Of a stretch of DNA of 31,315 bases, positions 1 through 10,958 are shown in pieces. Made by a program: the position numbers and the translations under genes. The stretch is from Patescibacteria group bacterium UBA6489 (GTDB lineage: Bacteria > Patescibacteriota > Gracilibacteria > BD1-5 > UBA6164): assembly GCA_002435385.1 (NCBI GenBank), contig DJMN01000031.1:1-31315 (forward strand). Direction: 5' to 3'. Under the pieces are notes generated by a model. It did no database searches and was not told where the DNA came from. It was given only the letters and a program-made list of their open reading frames with translations. Each line of letters opens with the position of its first letter. Position 1 is the first letter of the stretch.

Positions 1-131
1 AAGTTCAATTATTCAAATGGTGGGGGAATACAAACAACTTGCGAACTTTTTTTATAAAATTTCCTAACTATAATGTAGAAGTACTACTAAAAGACAGATA
101 TAAGGATTTTTGGAAATATAAGTGAAAGTAA
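1..131 (+). CDS. Possible 3' end of a serine recombinase (partial)
   Basis: The frame starting at base 3 is open to a TAA at 129-131 and gives about 42 residues cut by the window edge. It contains LFKWWG...LRTFF, which resembles the very end of the large recombinase at 21391-22923 (NFSKWWT...IGTLF). Lys-Trp-Trp near the C-terminus is common in large serine recombinases with a C-terminal coiled coil. The other plus-strand frames close sooner. No catalytic part is visible, so the assignment rests on this short resemblance and could be chance. Confidence 0.3.
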
Positions 132-274
132 ATATAAGTTTAATAACAGTCCTCTTCAACAAATAAAGAAAATCATAGTCTATTTACACAAGAGACAATC
201 TATAGAACTATACTATATAGTATATATAGTAATTTAGTATATTGTAAGATACAATAAAAAAGATAAAAATATAC

Positions 275-301
275 TTGTAAAGTTATGGTTTTTATTATAA
301 T
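275..301 (+). promoter_or_regulatory. Candidate promoter of the AHH toxin gene
   Basis: A TTGTAA hexamer (275-280) lies 15 bases before a perfect TATAAT (296-301). This is a slightly short sigma70-type spacing, and the start codon is about 39 bases downstream of the -10. The rest of 132-339 is AT-rich and shows no gene. It holds a palindromic tract of TATA repeats around 208-240 but nothing else I can name. Confidence 0.35.
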
Positions 302-339
302 TAGACCACATTTATTTTTTAATTCAATAATTTTTTACA

Positions 340-3300
340 ATGAAGGGACAAATAAAAAGAATAATTTGAGCAATAGTACTTTTTACTCTGACTATAAGCT
401 CAAACTCTACAGGTATTATATATGCATTAGAGCAAACTAATACAACAACAGTTTGTTACCAAAATAAAGAATATTCTTTGCCTAATGATAAGGTAGAAGA
501 GTTTATATCTTTATGATGACAACTAGGCTCATGCTCTGAGGAACTAGACACATTAACAACAGAAGAAAATACATCAACATGAACAACAGAAAAAGAGAAT
601 AAGAATTGAAAGAAAAAAGAAAAACAAGAAAAAATAAACACATGAAGCTTAAACAATACTCGTATAGAAATTTGTCATAAAACATGAAATGGATGACAAC
701 ACACGATAAAAGTGAATTCTAACTCGCTTTCAAGTCATCTAGCTCACTGAGACACTGAATGACCTTGTACTGAAGAAATAAAGCCTAATGAATCACAAAA
801 CCAAGGAGACGGATGTGTCTTTGTTGATAAGTATTGAAATACACGTGACATATATCATTCTTCCTTACTACAAGGTAAAGTAGATAAATTATTTAAAAAA
901 TGTTGAGAAGACTATAAAATTACTCCTCATGCTCATTGTGAGAGAGTCTTTGAGATATTCAACTCGAAAAAAGTAAGCACGAGGTTAAAAGTAGAAAAAA
1001 GAAACCTAGAAAAAGAGCTACAAAATCTAGAAGAAAAAATCAAGAAATTTCAAAAAAAGTTAGATCAACCAAAGAGACAAAAGACAGAAAAAAGACTAGA
1101 GCAAATATCAAACAAGATAGAAGAGTTAAAAGGACAAATAGAAACAAGAAAAAAGAACAATAAATATAAAATTATAGATAGAAACCTACTTTTTGAATAC
1201 AACAATTGTTTGGCAACAAACACACCTTTTAGCATTCCAACCGATGAAGAACTAGCTTCTGACTGAGTACTAACAATCAATTGAGACTCTAGGATTAGTG
1301 AAGCATTATCTCTAGAGCTTAGCATAACCCCTCAAAATATAGAAGGGATAGAAATGATGGCATTCTCAGAAGACGGAGTCAACTTCTCAGAGTTTGAGTC
1401 ATTCTCTATACAAAGAGATTATTTGCTACAAGACCAAAATCAAGGTACTAAAACTGTGTATACAAAATTTCAACTAAAAGATTGAACAACTAGTAAAGTA
1501 TACAAGGATAGCATCCTACTTTTACCACGCTACTGAGCAAATTTTCAGTTAATCTCTGATTGATTAGAAAAGAATCAAAGCTATCAAGCAGGTAAAAGTT
1601 ATTTATTCAAAATAAAAGCATACAACACAGGTTTTGAAGAATGGAAAGCAACATGAGACTATCCAACAAATCTAATTTACACAATCAAAGACTCAAACTG
1701 AAATATAATATCAGAAATCAATAACTATTGAGTTTTAAACCAAGATATAGCCTATGGAGGAAATGAAGAAATAAGTATTTTGACTAGACTCCCTGAAGAT
1801 TATCAAGGTCAAGCAACAATAAGCTTCAATCTTCAACATTTTGGAAACACAACATTTGAAGAAGCAGGTGTAAAATCTCTAGAAAAAACAATAGAAATAA
1901 AAGTATCAGAAGAAACTAAAAGAATTACTTTAACTTGAAAAGAATCTTTACCTTTTGGAATAGGAGACTTGTGAGAAAACTACTACTCATCTCTAGACCA
2001 AGAGCCACTACCAAGCGATATAGTATCATGCTCAAGTAATTGAACTCCACTTTATAAACTAACATCAAGCGGAAGTGTTTTTGAAAAAGCCTATTTTATG
2101 GCATATTCTCAAAACATATCTGAACCAAGAATAAAAAATCTTTGGGTAAACTCATCTGACTTACTATCTTTTTATGAAGTGCTTTATGATAATAGAGTTG
2201 ATTTCACTGATTCTCTCTATGCATACAACGAAAGTATTGAAAAATGAAAAGTTTGTAGTGCTAATATTTTAGAGTATGAAAAAAGATCTTGCCAATGAGA
2301 GTTTAGTGATGTTACTCTAAGCGACGGAGTGGATAATTATCAATGTTGGACAATATATACAGTAAGTGCAAAAGACTTCTTTTCAGGTTATAAAGATTGA
2401 AGTTTTAGACCTGAATGAACTATGAATTTATGAGAATTTTCAAAAACTCTAGTGAATGCTTCAGAGTTACCACTTACCCCATATAGAGGAGAAATCTCAG
2501 ACTTAGATTGAACAGAATGGTATGCCTCATATTTGCAAACTCTTTTGGATAACAATGTACTTCAAACTAGCTCAACATGAGCAATATTTGCTGAAAGAAA
2601 TATTACACTCCAAGATGCAGTAAAATGAAGCCTAGAAGCATTTTGACTAGATGTCAACGGATGTGACTATAGTGTTATAAATTCAGAGAACCCTTACTTA
2701 TCAGCATCTCTATACTATTGATTAATAGGCAAGACAGATATAAAGAGTGATTATGAGACAGCTCCTACAACAAGATTAAGTGTAGCTACTATATTAATGA
2801 ATAGTTATAACCAAAAAGAAAACTTCAAATCAGCAACCCAAAACTGCCCTTTAAGTAAGGAAGATAAATTTCAAACTGAAACAAAACAAATTTGTTGAAC
2901 TCAGGAACAAGTAGTATTATCAAGTACTTCAAATCTGGAAAAAGATTTAGCTAAGCTGGAGAACTGAACAGAAGTTCAGATATTAGATGACTCATCAAGT
3001 AAAGTAAAAGTAAGATACAACCAAACAGAATGATATTTATTAAACTCAGAACTTACTGATTATTGTAAAGTAGCTACTCCTTGAAATGAAGTAAAAACAC
3101 CAGAAGGAAATCAAGTAGTAGTAGCATCAAAAGTATGAATATATGCACATGTAAAACCAAATGCTACAAGTGAAATATTTGATTATAACAAAGATGGTCA
3201 ATGAAATACACAAGATGTAATTCCATACAATACAGTACTAGAAGTAATCGCTACACAAGGAAACTGGTTTCAAGTGAAGATATGAGATGATACACCATGG

Positions 3301-6300
3301 ATATTTAATTGATTCTTAGCAATCTGAGAAGATGTAGAAATAGATGCACCAGTTGCAATTGAAACAGGAACTATATCTTGGGCTCACAACCTAACAGTAG
3401 ATTTAAGAACAAATACGGATAAAACAAGTTTAGAGAATATACTTTGGGAAACATATGAAAACACAAAAGTACACATCATAGAAAAAGATGAATTAAACAA
3501 CCTATCATTAGTAAAAATAGTATCTACAGAGCAAAACATATCAGAAGAAACATTCAGTAAAAATTATGCTAGATTATATCCAAATGTATCAGCAACGGAT
3601 TTACAAAGTTTACAAAAGTGAGTAGCAGGTTGGGTGCATAGTGAGTTAGTAAAAGAAGATGGAGTTGATTATTCAGTAAGTCAGACATTGGATTATCCGT
3701 TTGATTATGAGGGATTGTCTGCAAGTGGAAAGACAGTTGATATGTTGGTTACTCAGATATTTTTTGAGGAGTTTAGTGGGGAGGTTCATGAGGCTATGGA
3801 TTTTAATTTGGAGGCAGGAACTGAGGTTAAGGCAGTTGCGAGTTGAAGAGTAAGTAGTGTGGATAGTGATACTGTTACAGTGTTACATGATGATTGAAGA
3901 GAGAGTGTTTATCACCATATAGTTCCAAATAGTAATATATTAAATTGAACTATTAAGACTGTTACAGCTTGAATGGTTGTTTGAGTGGTTGCAGAGGATA
4001 CAACAGAATTTAAATCTCATTTACACTTTGAGTTGAGAGGGTTAGGAGAAAACTTGAATCCTAGTAAGTATTTTAAGGTGTATAATGCGGACGATAGTCA
4101 TAAGTGTGTGAGGGAGTTGATTGTTTGAAGTGGTGTTTATGATGGTGAGGAGATTAAGGAGAAGTGTGATGTGGGAGTTTGATTTAATCGGTGTAGTAAG
4201 TTTGTAAATATATGAGAGAATGGAGTTGCTGTAACTATTAAAGAAGATGCTTGGATTTGTAAGTATCTAAATGAATGATTTAGAACATGAATGTTACAGA
4301 CTAAATTTTTTGATAAAACAGGAGATTGAAAATATATATTTAATGGTTGAGATACAGCAACAAGGGCTGAAAATTTGAGATTATACATGAGAAGTATAAA
4401 AGCTTATCCTTCAAAAAGCGATTATATAATAAACATTAAAGATATTTCTAGAGATGCTACAGTTCGGTTTAGAGGTTATGATGATGATTTAAATTCTTAT
4501 AAAAAACTTAAAAATCCACATATTTTAGAGGGAAGAACCTTTGAAGCCAGTTATGTGACAGCAGATAAGAAAAAGGTTGTATTTAGATTTGACCAAGCTT
4601 GAAAAGAATATTGGGGACGCTTATATTTAAGTGAGAAATGAATAACATGGAATCATGATTGTTTTGACGATTTAATACCTGCAAAGTTAAACGGTACATT
4701 TGGTGATATAACCTATCCTGATGATTGGAAAGTTTGATATGCTTGTAAAGCAGTAAGAAGTGATAAGCTCACTAAAAATGATGAATTTAGACCAGATGAT
4801 AGTATATCTAAAGCAGAAGTACTATGAATGCTATATAAAGTATACTGATTAAAAGACTCTATAAAAGACACAAGTTGTAGTATGGATGTATTATCAGATG
4901 AGTTACACGACATAGTAAACACCAAACAAAAATGACGGTGGGCAGTGAAATATATAGCACAAGCAGTAACAACATGAGTAGTAAACTTTTCAAACTCATG
5001 GCTAACAGATTTAGATAATCCAACAGCAGAAAAAAATTGATATCTAGATACTATGAATAGATCAATGGCTTTAAAAATAGCAGTAAAAGCATGATTGATG
5101 TGAAAAGGAGAATTAGCAGACAATAAATGTTTGGATATATCAAAAACAGATTGTTGAACATCAAGAAAAGACGGAACAATAGAAATAGGTTATTTCTGAG
5201 AATGAGAATGACTATCAGTAAAAAATAGATGATATATAATACAAGATGAAAATTATACAAAATTTGAATTAGACAACAGTATAGAAAAAAACTTCTTTGA
5301 AAATTATATAAACAAAGATTCAAGCTTTGCTACATGTAGTGCTGAAAATGAATATATAAATCTAATTAGAATATTCAGAGATGATTTATATAAATCATGA
5401 ATGAGTGAATCAAATACTATCATAAAAGATATCTATACATTCTGTTGAAAATACAAAGCAATAGAATATAGAGATTATGAAATATTAACAGGATGAAGTC
5501 ATTACAAATACTATGTAAGTCTATACAACCCAGAAACTGAAAAAATCTACACATTTGAAAAAGATGGATGACTATATGATAGTGGATATTTATCAGACTG
5601 TCAGAAGTTTGAAGAATATGGAATGCCATTATGAGAATACAAAACAATAGACTGATGAGAATATGTAGTATTCTTAGAAAAATGAGTATACATAAACATA
5701 GACCATCGGACATCATGGTGAGACCAAGTAAGATGATTATACAAATATTCAGAGCTATGATGACTAGAAAAAGAAATAACAGAATATGCAGAAAAAACAT
5801 TTGTAAGCTGATGAAGAGTAATAGAACTAGTAAATGCATTGAAGATAATCAAGTATGTAAAAATCTGAATGGAAGAATGAAGATATAAACACCTAGTAGA
5901 ACTATACGATGAATTTGAAGATAATAACATAACATGTGCAACAATAGAAACAGTAGAATGAATATATGATACAGTTTGCCACATAAACGGATTAAAAGAC
6001 AATTACGGAAAAGAAAAATGAGCCTTTAGTATAAGAAACTTAGTATTAGACGAAAACCATGATATACCATCAGAATACCTAGTAAAATGAAGAAATGAAG
6101 AAAATACACTATTAGACCCCACATTTTGTAAAAAGATATGGAATTGAGCTAGATCAATAGCTAAATGAGACAGTAGAAATGGAATGCTACTATCAGCCTT
6201 AGCATGTTATAACGAAGCAATCCAAAGTTTTGAAAGAGAAGCAAGATATATAAACCAAGAAGAAAATAAAAAAGATTGGAGTACATGGAGAGAAGTATGA

Positions 6301-7710
6301 CTATCAGCTTCAATACTATCAATAACTCATGCCAGCTATCAAATGAGTAGATGAATCTACTACATGTGAAGAGCTATATGGACATGAAAAGCAATAAGCT
6401 GATTAAAAACACTATGGAATTGAATAAAAGTATTAAGCCCATCAACAGGAGTATGAATGCTGGTAGCAGCATGATTAGAAGTAGCACTAGAAACATGAAG
6501 CCAACGGTGGCAGTGTAAAGATTATGATTTCTTAACATGTGAAGAATTTATCTGATTAGCAGATAACTGATTCTGACCAGATTTCGTAGAGCCAGTATTC
6601 CAAAAAAATGTACTATCAAAATGACAAACAATAGAAGATACAGTTATTTTGATATGAATAAGTGTGGCAGAACTAGATACAGCCATAACAGCAGTACGGA
6701 AGCTATGAGGAAAAATGAAGACAGCAAGTAAGACGATGAATACTATTGATAGTGTTAGTGATTTGGATAGTAAGACAGCTGGGTATTTGGATGATATAAA
6801 AGATATAGAAGCATGAGTTTATAAAGGTTCAACACAAAGAAGAAAAGAAATAGAAAAAGCCTTTTTAAAGGAATTTACAGACAGCAAAGGAAAAAGGACA
6901 TTTATAAGCTGATTAGAAACAGATGATATAATTAGATTTAAGAAGTTTGCAAATAGTTTGGAAGCAGGAGATAAACTAGAGTTTATAAACTTAATAAATC
7001 AATTTACAGCAAAAGAAAGAGATATACTTGTAAAATTCTTGAAGAAAGGTAATATAACGGATAATTGGAATATATTAAAATCTAAGACGTATAATAAGCC
7101 AAATGACCTTGCAAAAGCATATCTTGAAAAACTAAAGAAATATGATGAAGCGAATTGAACAAATGAATATGGAAAAGCACAAAAGTTTTATGATAATCAA
7201 AAGAGAATGGCTCATGCTGATATGATAGTGAACGATTTAAGAGATACTAATTGAAATTTACTTATATCTAAATCACTATATAATCCAGAATGACATCATT
7301 TGATTCCTCAGAGTTTCTTTAATAGTAGTGATGAAAATATACAAAAGTTAGTAAATGATTTATCAGAAGCATTTGATTGTCCTAATGTAATAAAATCAAA
7401 TTATTGTTTAGATGGAGTATTTAATGTAAATATCTGAGAAAATGCTTTTGTATTACCTAAGGGGTTTCATTATAACAATACCGTTAAATGAGAAGAGGCT
7501 TATAATAATCAAGTTTTTATAAAAATCAGAGATGCTATTCAAAGATGATGAGATGATATTTTAGAACAACAAGCTGAAGTCTTATCTGAATTGGAGAATA
7601 TAAGGACAAAGATAGCAAACATGGAATTGAAAATAAATACAGCACAGAGAGAATTTTTAAAAGATTATGTCGTAGAATCATTAGTTCTATACAAATGAGT
7701 AACGCAGTAA
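340..7710 (+). CDS. Giant secreted polymorphic toxin: SLH/SH3/M23 domains and C-terminal AHH nuclease
   Basis: One uninterrupted 2,456-residue frame if UGA is Gly; I found no in-frame TAA or TAG before 7708. Residues 1-29 are a signal peptide (basic start, hydrophobic core, cut near IYA-LEQ). A Lys/Glu coiled coil spans about 213-280. SLH-like segments lie near 714-770, 1305-1355, 1462-1510 and 1533-1590, and two SH3-like segments near 852-910 and 926-994. An M23 endopeptidase domain (about 1110-1245) keeps its zinc and catalytic pattern: HEAMD (H1150, D1154), YHH, and HLHFEL (H1227, H1229). The tip (about 2290-2456) carries GHHLIPQSFF (H2319, H2320) and a later PKGFH (H2377), the layout of AHH nucleases of the HNH/EndoVII superfamily found at the ends of polymorphic toxins. 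The inferred role is a wall-crossing, DNA- or RNA-cutting toxin. No Shine-Dalgarno is visible at the ATG. The nuclease call is by motif only. Confidence 0.85.
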
Positions 7711-7757
7711 TCTATTAATAAACTAAAAATAATATTTATTTTCTAAAAAATTAAGCT

Positions 7758-8642
7758 ATGTTTAACCTATTTAAGAAAAAGTCAGATATGAGAGTTTTTA
7801 ATCTGGGATTATACTTATGAACAGATGAAGAATTGATTGCAAAAAGGAAGATTCCAAAGAGGTTATCAGAGGTCTATTTATGGAGACTTTGAGACCATTC
7901 AATTAGTATTAATAGTGATATATTAGCAACAAACTATTTGAGATTAAAGCCAAATAGATTTGAAAATATAAATTTGGAAACTAGTAGGAAAGCAACATTA
8001 AAACTTGATGTAGATATAGAACAAACAACTTGTAACTATTGGGTATCAAGTGAAAAATTTAAAGAATTTTCAGAGAGAGAAAATTTATGATTTGAGTTTT
8101 TTCCTGTATTGGTTGAAAATAAAAGAAGGTATTTAATGTCTTGGAGAGGTCTACCTACTTTCTATGATTATGATGTGGATACAGAAAAAACAGAGTACAG
8201 TAAGACAAATTATATTAAAAATGAAGATCAAATGTATTTTAGATCAGATGTAATAGAATACTATGGTTGGAAAGCTTTTTGTAATGTTTGGCATTCATAT
8301 ATTTACATAACCTGAGAAATAAAAGAGAAAATGGAACAAGAAAACTTTTTGTTTACCTTTGATGAAAGAAGATGTACACAAAAAGTTTTCAACAAAAAAA
8401 CTTTAGAAAAACATCTTATAGAATGAAGAAAAAAAGAAAGACAAGGTAAGGTCCCATTAAGTGAGTGAAGAAAAAAGAAATTACAGGCTACAGACGAAGC
8501 CCTAGAACAAATCCTAATAGAAGATTGAGAAACTGAAATCTTGGAAAAATTTAGAAAAGAAATGAAATGAATTTGGAAAAAAGATTTTGATAGATATGAA
8601 AAGTGAGAAATGTGACCTTTGGAGAAAATTACTTTTTGGTAG
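7758..8642 (+). CDS. Candidate immunity protein for the AHH toxin
   Basis: A 294-residue protein starting 47 bases after the toxin stop, in the place where polymorphic toxin loci carry the cognate immunity gene. It has no signal peptide and no membrane segment, as expected for a cytoplasmic inhibitor. The N-terminal 200 residues mix beta-type and aromatic segments (YLWRLGDHSI, EYYGWKAFCNVWHSYIYI). The last 90 residues are strongly charged and helical (KKERQGKVPLSEGRKKK). The overall look recalls large immunity families that end in a Lys/Glu helix, but I cannot place it in a named family. Several UGA codons are in frame. Position is the main evidence for function. Confidence 0.6.
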
Positions 8643-8695
8643 GAAAAAATATTTAAATAACAATTAATTTACTTTTTATTTTTAATTAAATATTC

Positions 8696-9322
8696 ATGTA
8701 TAATATTTTTGGTTACTATATAGAAAAAGCTCTATTTTTTTGGATTATTATATTCTTAATAGTATCAATACTTCTTTTTATTTGGGTGTATAGAAGAAAA
8801 AAAGCTAGAGATACTGTTTATAATAATTTAGAATTAAAGACGAATTCTAATTCCCTAAACTTTGAATTAACAAGAAAGGATAATATAAATTTTATGATTT
8901 ATGATTTTTTTCATAAACCTCATTTGTTAGTTTCAATTTTATCTATTTATGGAGCATTTTCATTATTGGCAAAATGAATGCCAGTAAAAGAAGCTTTATG
9001 AATATTTTTTCCTATTATATATATATCATTACATTTGTTTGAATTTATACTTCATTTTTTAGCAGCATTACTAAAAAGAATAGAAGAATATAGTTTAGAC
9101 ATTACTCCAAAAAAAATGATACTAAGATATAAATGAGGTGAGGAATCGTATTCCTGAGAGTGAAAATCTTTTTTAAAGATAAAACACAATAAAAATTATT
9201 TTTTCTTATATACATGATTTTCAAAAGTAATTGTACTTCCTAAAAGAATATTTAAATCAGAAAAGAAAAAAGAAGATTTTAAAAAACTGTTAAAAAATAT
9301 TAAAAGAGGAAATACAAAATAA
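8696..9322 (+). CDS. YcxB-like membrane protein
   Basis: 208 residues with a membrane helix at about 14-33, a second at about 78-95 and a third at about 101-128. A C-terminal cytosolic domain from about 138 carries the YcxB-type pattern. This begins with an LDITPKKMILRYKGGEESY segment, continues with the FLKIKHNKNYFFLY strand pair, and ends in VIVLPKRIF and a basic helix. YcxB-like proteins (PF14317) are small membrane proteins of unknown biochemical role and turn up near secreted toxins. It follows the preceding gene by 53 bases and is followed by a terminator, so the toxin, the 294-residue protein and this gene form one unit. It could be a second immunity factor acting at the membrane or an unrelated passenger. 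Confidence 0.65.
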
Positions 9323-9362
9323 AACAAAAGTGGTTTGAAATATTTAAATGTAAAATAGTAAC

Positions 9363-9397
9363 AAAATCCCATGAAGCTAATAACTTCTTGGGATTTT
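9363..9397 (+). terminator. Hairpin terminator of the AHH toxin operon
   Basis: Stem AAAATCCCA-GAAG pairs with CTTC-TGGGATTTT (arms 9363-9376 and 9384-9397, one mismatch, 7-base loop). The A-rich left side and T-rich right side make it usable on either strand. It separates the toxin cluster from xseBA. Confidence 0.55.
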
Positions 9398-9492
9398 ATG
9401 TTTATAATGAGAGCTTCAAAATAGGTAATATCCAACTTGATTTTTCCCTATTTCTAAAGATAATAGAGTAAATATAATATAACAAATACACC

Positions 9493-9687
9493 ATGAAAAA
9501 CATGACATTTGAAAAAGCATTTAAAAGACTAAAAGAAATCTCAGAAATCCTAGAAAAAGAGGAGATTATAGATGTAGATAAACTCATAAAATACCAAGAA
9601 GAAGCAAAAGAATTACAAGACTACTGCAAGAAGAAAATAAAAACATCAGAAGAAAAATTAACAGATAAAGAAAAAAATAATGGATAA
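9493..9687 (+). CDS. xseB: Exodeoxyribonuclease VII small subunit
   Basis: 64 residues, the usual size for this subunit. The opening MTFEKAFKRLKEISEILEKE is the XseB pattern of a first amphipathic helix, followed by a second helix containing KLIKYQEEAKELQDYCKKKI. XseB packs several copies on each XseA subunit and is needed for the processive degradation of single-stranded DNA. The start codon is fixed by the family alignment. The stop overlaps the ATG of xseA by eight bases, so the two are translationally coupled. No UGA codon occurs in this short gene. A TATAAT at 9473-9478 may be its -10 element. Confidence 0.9.
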   Translation: MKNMTFEKAFKRLKEISEILEKEEIIDVDKLIKYQEEAKELQDYCKKKIKTSEEKLTDKEKNNG

Positions 9688-10906
9688 TAAGAAATATCAA
9701 TCTCTATGAGAAGTACTTGATATGATTAAAGATGCATTTGATGACTTTATTTCATATCAAACATTCTTAGTAGAAGCAGAAGTAAACAAAATCAATAAAT
9801 ACAATCAATTCTACTACATAGACTTAGTAGAAATAAAAAATTGAAAGATATTGGAAATGGCAAAATCTAATATTTTCAATCCTAATATAATGACAGACTT
9901 CCTATCTGAAACAAATATACAAACATCTCATGAGCTAGTTTGAAAAAAGATATTGCTAACTCTTAGACCAAGTTTCCATAAAAGATACTGATTCTCATTT
10001 AATATACTCAAAATTCATTCAGACTACTTTTTGTGAACACTAGAAAAATCAAAAAAAGAAAATATAGATAAACTACAGAAACTCTGAATCTTTGAAAACA
10101 ACAAAGAATTATCAATCTGATACCCCAACTTCAAAATAGCAGTTATAACATGAAAACATTCAGAATGATTTAGAGACTTTGACACCATAATAAAAGAATC
10201 AGGATACAACATAAAATACGATGTATTCACTAGCCTAGTACATTGAGAAAAAGCATCAAAAGAAGTCCTAGAAACATTGAAAAATATTGATACAAGTAAA
10301 TACAATCTAATAACAATAATTCGTGGTTGAGGTTGATCAGAATGAATGAACTGGACAAATGATTTTGAATTAAATAAATATATCTGTGAACTAGATAAAC
10401 CAGTAATGAGTGCAGTATGACACACCATAGATAGAAATATAATAGATATGATTTCTAGATATGACTGTAAAACACCTTCTGAAGCAGCAAGTATTTTAAT
10501 CTGAATTTACGAAAACTACGAAAATGATTTAATCAGATATTCAGAATCAATAAATAAAAGCATAAAAACAGTCATAAAAGAGTATTCTATAGAAATATGA
10601 CATATCTATAACAACATCAAGACATCTATCAAATGAAGACTAAAAAACTACCAAATAAAGATAGATAGCTTTGATATAATATATGAGCAAATAAAAAGTC
10701 ATCTAAAAAACATAAAAACTAAGCTTAACAGCTTTGAAAGTATTATTAGAAACAATAACCCCTCAAATGTTATTTCAAAGTGATATAACTTGATTTATGA
10801 CACCAAATGAGAACTACAAACGGAATACAATATTTGAGAAAGCTATCTAATGAGTTCAAAAAGCTATAACTACAAAATTAATATTTTAGATAAAAAAGAT
10901 AAGTAA
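9680..10906 (+). CDS. xseA: Exodeoxyribonuclease VII large (catalytic) subunit
   Basis: 408 residues, close to the family norm. An N-terminal OB-fold (about 15-105) precedes the nuclease domain. The signature R-G-G-G-G-S is at residues 215-220, followed by a VMSAVGHTIDRNIIDMIS segment and a TPSEAAS motif, exactly the XseA active-site region. A long coiled-coil C-terminal part follows (about 285-390), which binds XseB. Two glycines of the signature (217 and 219) are UGA codons, and the glycine of the GHTID motif is also UGA, which proves the recoding. The enzyme trims single-stranded DNA in repair and recombination in the cytoplasm. The protein is complete and looks functional. Confidence 0.93.
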
Positions 10907-10958
10907 ACTTCTTTTTGACCTTTAAATAAGCTAAGATTAATAAATTTTAAATAATTTT

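Noticed and set aside
1..57. Frame-1 tail with a NGGG...CELF-type ending
   Set aside because: Frame 3 gives the better match to the recombinase end and a longer open frame; neither is certain.
4713..6002. Minus-strand frames opposite the toxin gene
   Set aside because: Low-complexity Leu/Ile/Ser shadows of the A-rich plus-strand coding sequence.
340..7710. Tens of short separate genes or a decayed pseudogene
   Set aside because: All fragments share one frame and are divided only by UGA; no TAA or TAG interrupts, and domain motifs continue across the UGA codons.
9680..10906. UGA as tryptophan (code 4)
   Set aside because: UGA falls at invariant glycines, such as the XseA signature, and UGG is used normally for Trp.
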